From Thalassobacillus sp043497085 (GTDB lineage: Bacteria > Bacillota > Bacilli > Bacillales > Halobacillaceae), in the NCBI GenBank assembly GCA_043497085.1, contig JBIEKI010000007.1: a stretch of 64,000 nucleotides of DNA. One strand, written 5' to 3'. A program made the translations under genes and the position numbers. The notes below the pieces were generated by a model, which was not told the origin of the DNA, ran no database searches, and worked only from the letters and a program-made list of their open reading frames with translations. Of the stretch, positions 53,103 to 61,014 are shown in pieces (position 1 is the first letter of the stretch; each line of letters begins with the position of its first letter).

Positions 53103-54677
53103 ATGGGGAAAAAATTATTGTTATTTTTTATTACTGCAATGACGGTTTTGATACTGGGTGTGGTCAGTTACGCCTTCAACTTTGTAACATCAACGTCCGC
53201 AAGTATCCACGAAGATATTGATAGGAATCCAAAGCTTGCAAACCGTATGGAGAATATTGACCTTGGGGACGGGGATCCGATATCGATTTTGATTATGGGA
53301 CTGGATACACGCGCCGGCGAAGGGGGCGGGCGTGCAGATGCCATGGTTCTGTTGACTATTAATCCAGCTGAAAAGTCGACGAATATGGTCAGTATCCCCC
53401 GGGATACATATATGAAAATAAGTGGAGCGGAAGACAAAATCAACAGTTCTTATGAGGCAGGCGGAACAGCGATGACTGTTTCGTCAGTTGAAAAACTGCT
53501 GGATGTCCCGGTAGATTACTTTGTCAAGATGAATTTCAAAGGGTTTGAAGGTATTGTAGATGCCCTGGACGGGATTAAGCTGAATAATGTTTTGGAATTC
53601 GATACCTATGATTCTGAATTCACAGATGAGAAGATGTATTTTCCGAAAGGATGGAATCATTTGACCGGCAAAGAAGCTTTAATCTATGCCCGGATGAGAA
53701 AGCAAGACCCACGCGGGGACTTTGGACGGCAGGAACGCCAGCGTCAGGTAATTGAAAAGATCATCGAAAAAGGATCGCGTACTTCATCCGTATTAAAATT
53801 TGGTGAAATTGCTGAAGTAATCCAGAAGCATGTAAAAACAAACATGTCTGTGAAAGATATGTGGCAAATTCAATTCAATTATAGAGACGCCCAAAATAAT
53901 ATCATGCAGCATAAAATAGAAGGATCAGAAGAAACAATTAAGGGCACTTACTATTATATGCCTGATGAGGATAAACTTAAGGAACTCTCTCAGGAGTTGA
54001 AAGCGCATCTGGACCTGGTCGAATCTGAACCTGATGAAAGTAATGAGCAGGCTGATGATAAGCCGGAGACGAATAAGAAAGATAGTGAAAAAGACAAGAA
54101 AGAGTCTTCAGAAAAAGAGCCTGATGAACAGGGAAATTCAAATGAGAATGATAAAGAGGACGATCAGCCTCAGGCGGAAGCAGATAAGGCTACTGAGACG
54201 GAAGAGGATACAAGCACGAAAGAGACGGATGAAAATAACGAGAACGGGACAACAGCTCAGGAAGATAAACCTGATACCCAACATGATCAGAAAGATGAAC
54301 CTGAATCACAAACGGATCAGGAAGATACAAAGGACGAAACCAGACAGGACAGCAGCAAGCCGAATGTTGCTGAAGTAATTACGAAAAATTGGTCAGTGGT
54401 ACCTACCCAGCAAGAAAACCATACTCATGTTACGTTTAAACAAGGCACCCTGGATTGGGAAGAAATGACATCAGCGATTGCAAAAGGAGCCGGATTGGCC
54501 AAAAGCGATATGACCCTCTGGTGGGCGGAAGGGGAAGGCTCAGATAAAGTAATAGCTACTGTCACGAATAAAGCACAAACGGAGAATTATCGTGTCTACG
54601 TTTCATGGGTGGACGGTGCAGGCTACAAACCTGTGAAGGTAGAAGTCCTCCATGAAAATGATCAGAAGAACCGTTGA
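53103..54677 (+). CDS. LCP-family protein with C-terminal DUF1510 domain
   Basis: A 524-residue membrane-anchored protein: a membrane segment (residues 4-24), an LCP domain (~50-210) with ISILIMGLDTRAGEGGGRAD, SIPRDTYMKISGAEDKINSSY and YARMRKQDPRGDFGRQERQR, then a ~120-residue linker very rich in D, E, K, Q and T, and a C-terminal domain (~425-520) with WEEMTSAIAKGAGLAKSDMT and YRVYVSWVDGAGYKPVKVEV, matching DUF1510 of YrrS. LCP enzymes attach glycopolymers to peptidoglycan. The LCP-DUF1510 fusion is unusual. ATG 53103 follows TAGGTGAAAG. Confidence 0.85.
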   Translation: MGKKLLLFFITAMTVLILGVVSYAFNFVTSTSASIHEDIDRNPKLANRMENIDLGDGDPISILIMGLDTRAGEGGGRADAMVLLTINPAEKSTNMVSIPRDTYMKISGAEDKINSSYEAGGTAMTVSSVEKLLDVPVDYFVKMNFKGFEGIVDALDGIKLNNVLEFDTYDSEFTDEKMYFPKGWNHLTGKEALIYARMRKQDPRGDFGRQERQRQVIEKIIEKGSRTSSVLKFGEIAEVIQKHVKTNMSVKDMWQIQFNYRDAQNNIMQHKIEGSEETIKGTYYYMPDEDKLKELSQELKAHLDLVESEPDESNEQADDKPETNKKDSEKDKKESSEKEPDEQGNSNENDKEDDQPQAEADKATETEEDTSTKETDENNENGTTAQEDKPDTQHDQKDEPESQTDQEDTKDETRQDSSKPNVAEVITKNWSVVPTQQENHTHVTFKQGTLDWEEMTSAIAKGAGLAKSDMTLWWAEGEGSDKVIATVTNKAQTENYRVYVSWVDGAGYKPVKVEVLHENDQKNR

Positions 54678-54724
54678 CCTGAATAGCTTACTGGTTCTGA
54701 AGCTGATACAAAAGAGACAGTGCA

Positions 54725-54751
54725 AGAGAGGCGATACCGCCTCTCTTTTTA
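54725..54751 (+). terminator. Terminator of the LCP gene
   Basis: GAGAGGCG and CGCCTCTC pair across ATAC, followed by TTTTT. Confidence 0.9.
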
Positions 54752-54868
54752 CTTTCATTCGACCCAAATTATATAAAATCTAAGTAATATTAACCAATTT
54801 CAAATAAGCTACCTCAACCGTCAAGGTTTCTTCGAATGTTATAAAAAAGTCTATGGGGGGAAAGTCTT

Positions 54869-55807
54869 ATGGATGTTAATGATTTTTTGAATTACTATGT
54901 GTTGGGTGTTGTCATTATTGGGTTAGTACTAGTAGTCTTTGGTCTGATATTTTTTCTATACCGAAATAAAAAAGCCAACAAAAAAATGTTGAGGGAACTT
55001 GAAGTGGAAGCTGTGTCAACGCTTGATAAAGTCGAAAATGAATATAAACAGAGGGAAAAGGAACAAAAGGAGCAGGTAAAAAAAGACTATGAAAAGAAAG
55101 TCGACGAGTTTAAGGCTTATGTCCATGATATGGAAAAAATCTCTAAAACTACCAGTGAGGCAAAAACTTATCACATACTTAGCAATTTAAAAGAAAAGCT
55201 GGTGTCCGATGGCAAACTCAAGCCTTCAGAAATGATCATTCTTCCTAAAGTATTCTTACCTTCTAAAGCAGAGGGGGACATATCTGCTGTTAAGGTCGGA
55301 CATATTGTCTTGCTGAAAACAGGAATCTATTTGATTGATACCAGGGAGTTTCATGGAAACGTCCTTTACGGCATTACAAAGGAGAAGGCGAAAGATTTTT
55401 CATTCCTACTTAATGATCTGTTTCCTGTGGAACAAAAAGAAACAGAAAAGACCATTGTTTTTGACAATAAGCAAGTGAATCAGACTGGTCTGAAAGTGAT
55501 TGCGGCTGAAAATCCGGCCAAAAGAGTAATGGACGGTGTCGATTATCTTCAGCCAATCGCTGAAAAGTATACCGTTCATAGCACCATCACTCCGATCCTT
55601 TATGTGGATCATCATGGGAACCAGTTCAACAATTATTCCAATGATAGCACCCCTTATGTGTTCGATGAGCAGGAAACGCTTACCAAGTTCCTTGTGAAGC
55701 ACCTGGAGGAATGCGATCCTATCTATACCGAAGAGGATTTGGAAAAGCTTAAACATAGCATCGAAAACGCTGGCTCGGGCAAACGTATAACAGAGCAGCC
55801 TGTATGA
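54869..55807 (+). CDS. Membrane-anchored coiled-coil protein with NERD-like domain
   Basis: A 312-residue protein: one membrane segment (VLGVVIIGLVLVVFGLIFFL), a coiled coil rich in E and K (residues 35-90), and a C-terminal domain with the pattern of nuclease-related (NERD) domains, IILPKVFLPSKAEGDISAVK, VGHIVLLKTGIYLIDTREFH and GNVLYGI. NERD domains are restriction-endonuclease-like; the metal-binding residues are not all clear, so activity is unproven. ATG 54869 follows GGGGGGAAAG. It lies after the polysaccharide synthase and LCP genes but has its own terminator and probably promoter. Confidence 0.6.
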   Translation: MDVNDFLNYYVLGVVIIGLVLVVFGLIFFLYRNKKANKKMLRELEVEAVSTLDKVENEYKQREKEQKEQVKKDYEKKVDEFKAYVHDMEKISKTTSEAKTYHILSNLKEKLVSDGKLKPSEMIILPKVFLPSKAEGDISAVKVGHIVLLKTGIYLIDTREFHGNVLYGITKEKAKDFSFLLNDLFPVEQKETEKTIVFDNKQVNQTGLKVIAAENPAKRVMDGVDYLQPIAEKYTVHSTITPILYVDHHGNQFNNYSNDSTPYVFDEQETLTKFLVKHLEECDPIYTEEDLEKLKHSIENAGSGKRITEQPV

Positions 55808-55812
55808 ATAAC

Positions 55813-55847
55813 GGCCTTTCGCTTCCATAAGCGAAAGGCTATTTTTG
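55813..55847 (+). terminator. Terminator of the NERD-like gene
   Basis: GCCTTTCGCTT pairs perfectly with AAGCGAAAGGC across CCAT, followed by TATTTTT. Confidence 0.9.
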
Positions 55848-55965
55848 TGTTCCTGAAAATGTGCATGCAGTTTTGTATGGATAATACTTGCAGGAGGGTT
55901 GCGCTGTCGATATTTTCTAGTTATAGTCAATGTACATAAAGAAGGGCGATACATAGGAGGCTATT

Positions 55966-56685
55966 ATGCCAAGGACTAAATACATAAAAATTTACGATGA
56001 CTTAAAACAGAAAATAGAGCAGGAAATCTATCCCTATCAGCAGTTGCTTCCCTCAGAAAATACGTTAGTCAAAGAATATGATTGTTCGCGCAATACGGTC
56101 AGAAGAGCGATTGGAGAACTTGCAGCAGAAGGTTACGTCCAGACGAAACACGGCCAGGGGGCCCGTGTCATCTATCAGGACTTCAAGCAGGCTGAATATA
56201 TGTTTGGGGAAACGGAAACATTTAAACAGTTTGCCATCCGTAATAAAAAGCAATACCGGACCGAAGTAATTGTTTTTCAGGAACTGGTTGTCGATGAACA
56301 AATCCATGAGGAAACCACGATGCCTGTAGGAGTGGAAGTCTATCATTTACAGCGTATTCGCTATTTGGATGGCAACCCGGTCATCATGGACTATAATTTT
56401 TTCAGAAAAGATGTCGTGAAAAGTCTGACCGTCGACATTGCAGAGGATTCCATCTATGAGTACTTGGAAAAAGAATTGAACCAGCGCGCGGTTACTGCCA
56501 AGCGAAAGATGACGGTCGAGAAAACCACTGGCCTGGACGAAAAATATTTGAGCCTGGATGGCTATAATTGTGTAGTCGTCGTCACCAGTCATGTTTTCAA
56601 TGCGGACGGGGTGATGTTCGAATATACCCAATCCCGTCATATGCCTGGTGATTTTGTCTTTTTTGACCAGACACAGCGGAAATGA
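55966..56685 (+). CDS. treR: GntR/UTRA regulator, probable TreR
   Basis: A 239-residue regulator: winged HTH (residues 1-75, YIKIYDDLKQKIEQEIYPYQ, SRNTVRRAIGELAAEGYVQT) and a UTRA domain (VEVYHLQRIRYLDGNPVIMD, EDSIYEYLEKELNQRAV, FEYTQSRHMPGDFVFFD). The whole sequence follows the pattern of Bacillus TreR, which binds trehalose 6-phosphate. It faces the hydrolase gene and the treP-type PTS gene; a 16-bp palindrome in the treP promoter with TTGT/ACAA ends matches the TreR operator type. ATG 55966 follows TAGGAGG. Confidence 0.82.
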   Translation: MPRTKYIKIYDDLKQKIEQEIYPYQQLLPSENTLVKEYDCSRNTVRRAIGELAAEGYVQTKHGQGARVIYQDFKQAEYMFGETETFKQFAIRNKKQYRTEVIVFQELVVDEQIHEETTMPVGVEVYHLQRIRYLDGNPVIMDYNFFRKDVVKSLTVDIAEDSIYEYLEKELNQRAVTAKRKMTVEKTTGLDEKYLSLDGYNCVVVVTSHVFNADGVMFEYTQSRHMPGDFVFFDQTQRK

Positions 56686-56731
56686 AAAAAGTGTACAAGC
56701 GACCGATCAGGGGCGCTCGTACACTTTTTTT
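56685..56731. terminator. Bidirectional terminator
   Basis: AAAAAAGTGTAC and GTACACTTTTTT pair with an inner AGCG/CGCT stem, between treR and the convergent hydrolase gene. Confidence 0.85.
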
Positions 56732-56764
56732 GATGGAGTAGTAAATAGCTGAATTCCAGGGCTA

Positions 56765-58531
56765 TTAGATGGTTACTTCTGTCTTTGTTTGTTCGCTGTT
56801 ATTTTTCTCATATTGCTTTGCTGCTAAATGGATGAACACACTCGAAGTCCATGTATGGGCCAGGTCTCTTAAGCCTTCTCCAGTTTCTGCATGGAAGTTT
56901 TCCGCGAATCCGCTTTGTTTACAAAGCTCCAGGAATTTTTGGCGTACTTCATCTGCCAATTCGTCTTCCCCGCATTCCTCGAAGGCATCGATAAACAAAA
57001 GGGTAGTAGGAGCCCAGATTGGTCCTCTCCAATATGCATCTTCCTCGTATAACGGGCTGTCGATAGCCTCTGAAGCGATACCCCAATCGGTCAGATACTT
57101 GTCACTGCTTAGGACGTTAATGATTTTCTTCCTGGCTGCTTCCGGAAGTTTATCAGCCAGAATGATAGAGACAAGCGGCAGATTCCCCTGGCTTTCAATG
57201 ACTTTTCCATCTCTCGTGAAACGGGCGACGGGGAGATTGTCGACAAGGAAGTAGTCGCAGAAATTCTCGGTCAATTGCTTCGCTTGTTCTTCCCAGTATT
57301 TTTTATCCTGATTCCGGTTTAATTTTCCTGCTACAACGGCAAGCATATCGATCGATTTGATCAAAAAGGCCGTCAAATCAGGAGAATCGACAATGTCTGC
57401 AAAGCGGAAAACCGTGCTGTTGTCCTGGCCGGAGTCGTTGCCGTGGTGATACTCCGGAATCCCGTCCTGGTTGGAATCTTTGTAATGGAAATAGAATTCC
57501 ACATGAGCGTTGATCTGCTCATAAATCTGCTCCAGCTGCTTATCAGTAAGCATCATTCGATCCATCATCTTCAATACGAATAATCCCTGGACTGGAGGCT
57601 TGGCAAAATTCCAGCGGATCGTTGAATCACTGATGGAACCAGGAATCTGACCCTTGTCATCCTGATGGTCGAATAAAAGCTGGATCTGATCCCATGCCAA
57701 TTGATCGTCAACCCCGACGAGTGCAAGGGCATTGAAGGCGTTGTCCCAGCTCCATACACCAGGAAAATTACTGTTGGACATGTACATGGCTTTTCTTTTC
57801 AGCAAGCCTGCTTCGTTCACAATGCACGTCCAGTTAAGATAAGCAGCTTCCCTGAGTGTTTGCTCGTATGCCTTCGGGACAGCCGGCTGTTTAGCCAGGA
57901 AACGTTCAAAATGGCCAGTGCTTTTCTCCAGAGCCAGCTCGTAGCTGTATTCCCGGTCTTCCGGCACGGAACCATGGGTTGGAATATCTTCAATCACACA
58001 AAGGAAATTGTGCGATTCTTCATCAGGAGTGATATGGATGCTGGACAAGTTATCTGCTTTATTGGTGCTGCCAGTCGTGTCCATGAATACGTTTTGCTGA
58101 AGGGAAACTGAGCCTTCCGGTGCGAAAATCAAGTATTTGGTCAGGTTCTTGTAGCTATTGACGATGCAGTATTCGTCACCGCTTGTTCCTAATAGATAGT
58201 TATATTCAAAATTGAAAATCGGCTGGGTATCTAATAGGAGCCCAACGTTTTCTCCTGTTCCTTTTACAACTATCCTAAACTCATCTTCAAAACAAACCTG
58301 CAACCTTCCGCCATCTATATCAAAGGTAATTTCGAATTCATCAGCCTCGTAGGAATACGGGACAGGTTCACCATTTTTAGTGGGAATGATCTTAAGCGCA
58401 TTTTGATGTTGTTTGGATTTTCCTCGTACTGCGTTGACATAAATGCCATCTTTCTCAGGGTCATCGCTCTCCTGATAGGTGAGAGCCATGTAGGAACCAT
58501 AATGGCTCATTGGTGTTATTTTTAAATCCAA
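56765..58531 (-). CDS. (alpha/alpha)6-barrel glycoside hydrolase, clan GH-G-like (GH37/GH63/MGH1 type)
   Basis: A 588-residue cytoplasmic protein with an N-terminal beta-rich domain (1-230) and a C-terminal (alpha/alpha)6 barrel. Barrel motifs are GVWSWDNAFNALALVGVDDQ, DDKGQIPGSISDSTIRWNFA, PEYHHGNDSGQDNSTVFRFA, DSPDLTAFLI and YWRGPIWAPTTLLFIDAFEE. These correspond to the trehalase/GH63 pattern (catalytic Asp in a DS-type loop and Glu late in the barrel). Set between a TreR-type regulator and a treP-type PTS gene, it probably hydrolyses the phosphorylated disaccharide made by that PTS, in place of GH13 TreA. TTG 58531 follows AAAGGAGTG. Confidence 0.72.
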   Translation of the reverse strand: MDLKITPMSHYGSYMALTYQESDDPEKDGIYVNAVRGKSKQHQNALKIIPTKNGEPVPYSYEADEFEITFDIDGGRLQVCFEDEFRIVVKGTGENVGLLLDTQPIFNFEYNYLLGTSGDEYCIVNSYKNLTKYLIFAPEGSVSLQQNVFMDTTGSTNKADNLSSIHITPDEESHNFLCVIEDIPTHGSVPEDREYSYELALEKSTGHFERFLAKQPAVPKAYEQTLREAAYLNWTCIVNEAGLLKRKAMYMSNSNFPGVWSWDNAFNALALVGVDDQLAWDQIQLLFDHQDDKGQIPGSISDSTIRWNFAKPPVQGLFVLKMMDRMMLTDKQLEQIYEQINAHVEFYFHYKDSNQDGIPEYHHGNDSGQDNSTVFRFADIVDSPDLTAFLIKSIDMLAVVAGKLNRNQDKKYWEEQAKQLTENFCDYFLVDNLPVARFTRDGKVIESQGNLPLVSIILADKLPEAARKKIINVLSSDKYLTDWGIASEAIDSPLYEEDAYWRGPIWAPTTLLFIDAFEECGEDELADEVRQKFLELCKQSGFAENFHAETGEGLRDLAHTWTSSVFIHLAAKQYEKNNSEQTKTEVTI

Positions 58532-58558
58532 TAGTAGCACTCCTTTTTCACAAAATTC

Positions 58559-58604
58559 TTGACATCTATTCACACTGTACTATAATGAACTTGTTTAAAC
58601 AAGT
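58559..58604 (+). promoter_or_regulatory. treP promoter with palindromic operator
   Basis: TTGACA (58559-58564), 16 bases, TATAAT (58581-58586), directly followed by the perfect palindrome ACTTGTTTAAACAAGT (58589-58604). The TTGTnnnnACAA arms match the reported Bacillus TreR operator type, TTGTATATACAA. Binding would cover the transcription start. Confidence 0.75.
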
Positions 58605-58613
58605 AGGAAATTT

Positions 58614-58640
58614 TGAAAGCGGTTTTTGAAAGCGATTTAA
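58614..58640 (+). promoter_or_regulatory. Tandem cre-like sites in the treP leader
   Basis: TGAAAGCGGTTTTT and TGAAAGCGATTTAA are direct repeats 13 bases apart. Each matches the first twelve positions of the CcpA cre consensus but not the last CA. Downstream position would give roadblock repression. Confidence 0.45.
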
Positions 58641-58658
58641 ATAAAAGGAGGAACTAGC

Positions 58659-60140
58659 ATGGGTTTTAAAGAAAACGTTGCCAGTATCATCAAGCATATT
58701 GGCGGTGCTGAAAATGTCAGCAATGCCACACATTGTGTGACCAGGCTGCGTCTGGTGTTGAAGGATGAAAATCTGGTGAACCAAGAGGCGTTGGAAGACA
58801 ATGAGCTGGTAAAAGGAACTTTTTCGGCGAATGGACAATATCAAATTATCATTGGACCTGGAACAGTGGAAAAAGTCTACAATGAATTTGTAAAACAAAC
58901 CGATGCCGATGAAGTAAGTAAAGACGAAATGAAACAAATTACGGCTGAGAAGGGGAATGCTTTTCAAAAAGGTATCCGGGTGCTCGCGGACATCTTCATT
59001 CCTATCCTGCCTGCCATTGTAGCTGCCGGTCTGTTGTTAGGTTTAAACAATCTGCTTGCCAACCCTGGCATCTTTTTCGAGGAAAAGTCGTTATTGGATG
59101 TTTATACCGGGTGGACCGGTTTTGCTGAATTCATCAATGTTATCGCTAACACGGCCTTCACCTTCCTCCCAGTCCTGATCGCGTGGTCTGCTGCGAAGAA
59201 ATTTGGAGGAAGCCCTTTATTGGGGATCGTACTCGGGCTGTTATTGGTACATCCTGACTTAATGTCTGCCTATGATTATGCAGCAGACCCTGACGGGGTA
59301 ACTTATTGGAATTTGTTCGGATGGGAAATTGCTAAAATTGGCTATCAAGGACAAGTGCTTCCGGTAATCTTTGCGGTATGGCTCCTGACCTGGTCAGAAA
59401 AGCATCTGAAGAGCTTCATTCCAGGAAATTTGCAGATGTTGTTTGTGGCACCGTTTGCCCTTATCTTTGCCGGTCTTCTGACGTTCGGTTTGATCGGACC
59501 AATCACGATGACTGGTTCTAATTGGATCACCGATGGAATTTTATATCTATTTGAAGTTTCTCCTGCGTTTGCTGGAGGCGTATATGGATTCATTTCAGCG
59601 CCATTGGTTATCACAGGGATGCATCACATTTTCCTTGGGGTTAACTTGCAAATGGCAGGTACGCTTGGTTATGTCACCCTGTGGCCGGTAAGTGAAACAG
59701 TGACCCTGGCGCAAGGTGCGGCTACATTGACCATGTTCTTCCTTCTTAAACGAAACAAGAAATTAAGAGGGGTTTCCTTTGCGGCTACAATTTCCGCATG
59801 GCTCGGCGTTACGGAACCAGCGATTTATGGTATCAACCTAAGATTCCGTTATCCGTTCATCGCTGTCATGGTCGCCAGTGCGGTCGGAAGTGCCTACATT
59901 GCTGCCCAGGGAGTGAAAGCCACTTCTGTAGGGGTAGGAGGCGTCTTATCTTTCCTATCGGTTTATCCGGAACATTGGGGCTTCTACTTCCTCGGAATGG
60001 GAATCACTTTTGCCCTGACTGTCGGGTTGACGCTCGGGTTCTATAAGAGCAACTTATTCCAGGCACGCCAATCCGAAGCTAAGAAAGGAAAAGAAAAGGC
60101 TGGTAAAGCAGTGGAATCCAAAAAAGTGGTAACTTCTTAA
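58659..60140 (+). CDS. treP: PTS trehalose-type transporter, IIBC
   Basis: A 493-residue permease: EIIB (1-85) with C26 in NATHCVTRLRLVL and GTFSANGQYQIIIGPGTVEKV, and EIIC (105-470) with LADIFIPILPAIVAAGLLLG, AWSAAKKFGGSPLLGIVLGL, YQGQVLPVIFAVWLL and LGVTEPAIYGINLRFRYPFI. It follows Bacillus TreP closely and differs from beta-glucoside permeases. There is no EIIA, which must be lent by another PTS. ATG 58659 follows AAAGGAGGA. It is divergent from the hydrolase gene, with a TreR-type operator. Trehalose is the best guess; another alpha-linked disaccharide is possible. Confidence 0.85.
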   Translation: MGFKENVASIIKHIGGAENVSNATHCVTRLRLVLKDENLVNQEALEDNELVKGTFSANGQYQIIIGPGTVEKVYNEFVKQTDADEVSKDEMKQITAEKGNAFQKGIRVLADIFIPILPAIVAAGLLLGLNNLLANPGIFFEEKSLLDVYTGWTGFAEFINVIANTAFTFLPVLIAWSAAKKFGGSPLLGIVLGLLLVHPDLMSAYDYAADPDGVTYWNLFGWEIAKIGYQGQVLPVIFAVWLLTWSEKHLKSFIPGNLQMLFVAPFALIFAGLLTFGLIGPITMTGSNWITDGILYLFEVSPAFAGGVYGFISAPLVITGMHHIFLGVNLQMAGTLGYVTLWPVSETVTLAQGAATLTMFFLLKRNKKLRGVSFAATISAWLGVTEPAIYGINLRFRYPFIAVMVASAVGSAYIAAQGVKATSVGVGGVLSFLSVYPEHWGFYFLGMGITFALTVGLTLGFYKSNLFQARQSEAKKGKEKAGKAVESKKVVTS

Positions 60141-60151
60141 TAAACAAAAAT

Positions 60152-60182
60152 GAGCCACCCTCTTGATGGGGTGGCTCTTTGT
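60152..60182 (+). terminator. Terminator of treP
   Basis: GAGCCACCC pairs with GGGTGGCTC across TCTTGAT, followed by TTTG. Confidence 0.85.
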
Positions 60183-60217
60183 TTGCAGTATTTGCTCTAA
60201 ATAAAGTCAGGATCCAA

Positions 60218-60280
60218 ATCAGGAAAAAAGGGGAGGTCAAACTGACGTGAACCTGCCTTTATTTATATTCACCTTAACAG
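60218..60280. repeat. Imperfect repeat-like segment, copy D
   Basis: Related to 51241-51300; contains AGGAAAAAAGGGGAGGTCA, CTGCCTT and TTCACCTTAACAG. The minus strand has a short frame MNINKGRFTSV. Confidence 0.5.
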
Positions 60281-60475
60281 GCTGCATTTCTTTTTTCCAG
60301 ACAAGTAACGGGTTTGTCATATGATTTTAACCCGTGCTAAATGTTTTTCAAACTTCTGCTTTAATTGAAGGTACTGAGTTAACGTAAAATCCAGGCTGAC
60401 ACCGAGTGAGGGATGGTAAGATATGTTAGGATGAAAGTATATATTTTACAATGTCATATTGGATGGGGGAGAAAA

Positions 60476-60661
60476 ATGAATAAACATCAAAGGATGGCGG
60501 TGGTTTTTTCGTTGCTTGGGGGAGCATTTATCGCAGCTGGAGTCGGAATGGAAGATTATGTAGCCTATTCTCCTCTAATTGGGTGGCTGCTTGGGTTTGT
60601 TTGTGAGGTGATCGCTTTACTATCTGCCTTAAAGTGGCAACGAGAAGAGCGTAATCATTAA
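60476..60661 (+). CDS. Small membrane protein (61 aa)
   Basis: A small protein with two hydrophobic segments (VVFSLLGGAFIAAGVGM, PLIGWLLGFVCEVIALLSAL) and a polar tail KWQREERNH. ATG 60476 is 6 bases after GGGGGAG. It is 27 bases before the next small gene, which suggests a pair. No family recognised. Confidence 0.6.
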   Translation: MNKHQRMAVVFSLLGGAFIAAGVGMEDYVAYSPLIGWLLGFVCEVIALLSALKWQREERNH

Positions 60662-60688
60662 CATAAGGGGGAGGACATTATTAATAAG

Positions 60689-60886
60689 GTGAATTTATTG
60701 CTGGGTGTCACCATTATTTCCGTAACTTTTTTACTTGCATTCAGCTTTTTTATTATCATTTCCAGCTATTTTAATTCAAAAGAAATCGGTGAATTCACGG
60801 CCCAGTGTTATGATCATGGTGGGGAAGTTATATTAGAAATACATAATAATTTGACTAGTTCTTATTCATTCGAATGCAACATGTAA
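60689..60886 (+). CDS. Small membrane-anchored protein (65 aa)
   Basis: A 65-residue protein with one N-terminal membrane segment (LLLGVTIISVTFLLAFSFFI) and a polar outer part containing two cysteines (C40 and C63) that could form a disulphide. GTG 60689 is 14 bases after GGGGGAGG; an ATT codon at 60677 lies at a better distance, so a non-standard start is possible. It follows the preceding small gene. Confidence 0.5.
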   Translation: MNLLLGVTIISVTFLLAFSFFIIISSYFNSKEIGEFTAQCYDHGGEVILEIHNNLTSSYSFECNM

Positions 60887-60888
60887 AA

Positions 60889-60918
60889 GAAAAGCCACTC
60901 CTGCCGGGGTGGCTTTTC
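60889..60918 (+). terminator. Terminator of the small membrane gene pair
   Basis: GAAAAGCCAC pairs with GTGGCTTTTC across 10 bases and is followed by TATT. Confidence 0.75.
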
Positions 60919-61014
60919 TATTGGGAGGATCAGCCCGACACTGTATAAGAAAGAGGATTTCTGCTGAAGCTATTTGTAGCATTATGCAGATAGACTTTAA
61001 AAGTAGGTGTAACC

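Larger units (their letters stand above)
60141..60475. other. Intergenic region
   Basis: About 335 bases with no clear gene. It has the treP terminator (60152-60182), a repeat-like segment (60218-60280) related to 51241-51300, and an AT-rich stretch. The frame from 60413 is in phase with the small membrane gene, whose real start is 60476. Confidence 0.5.
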
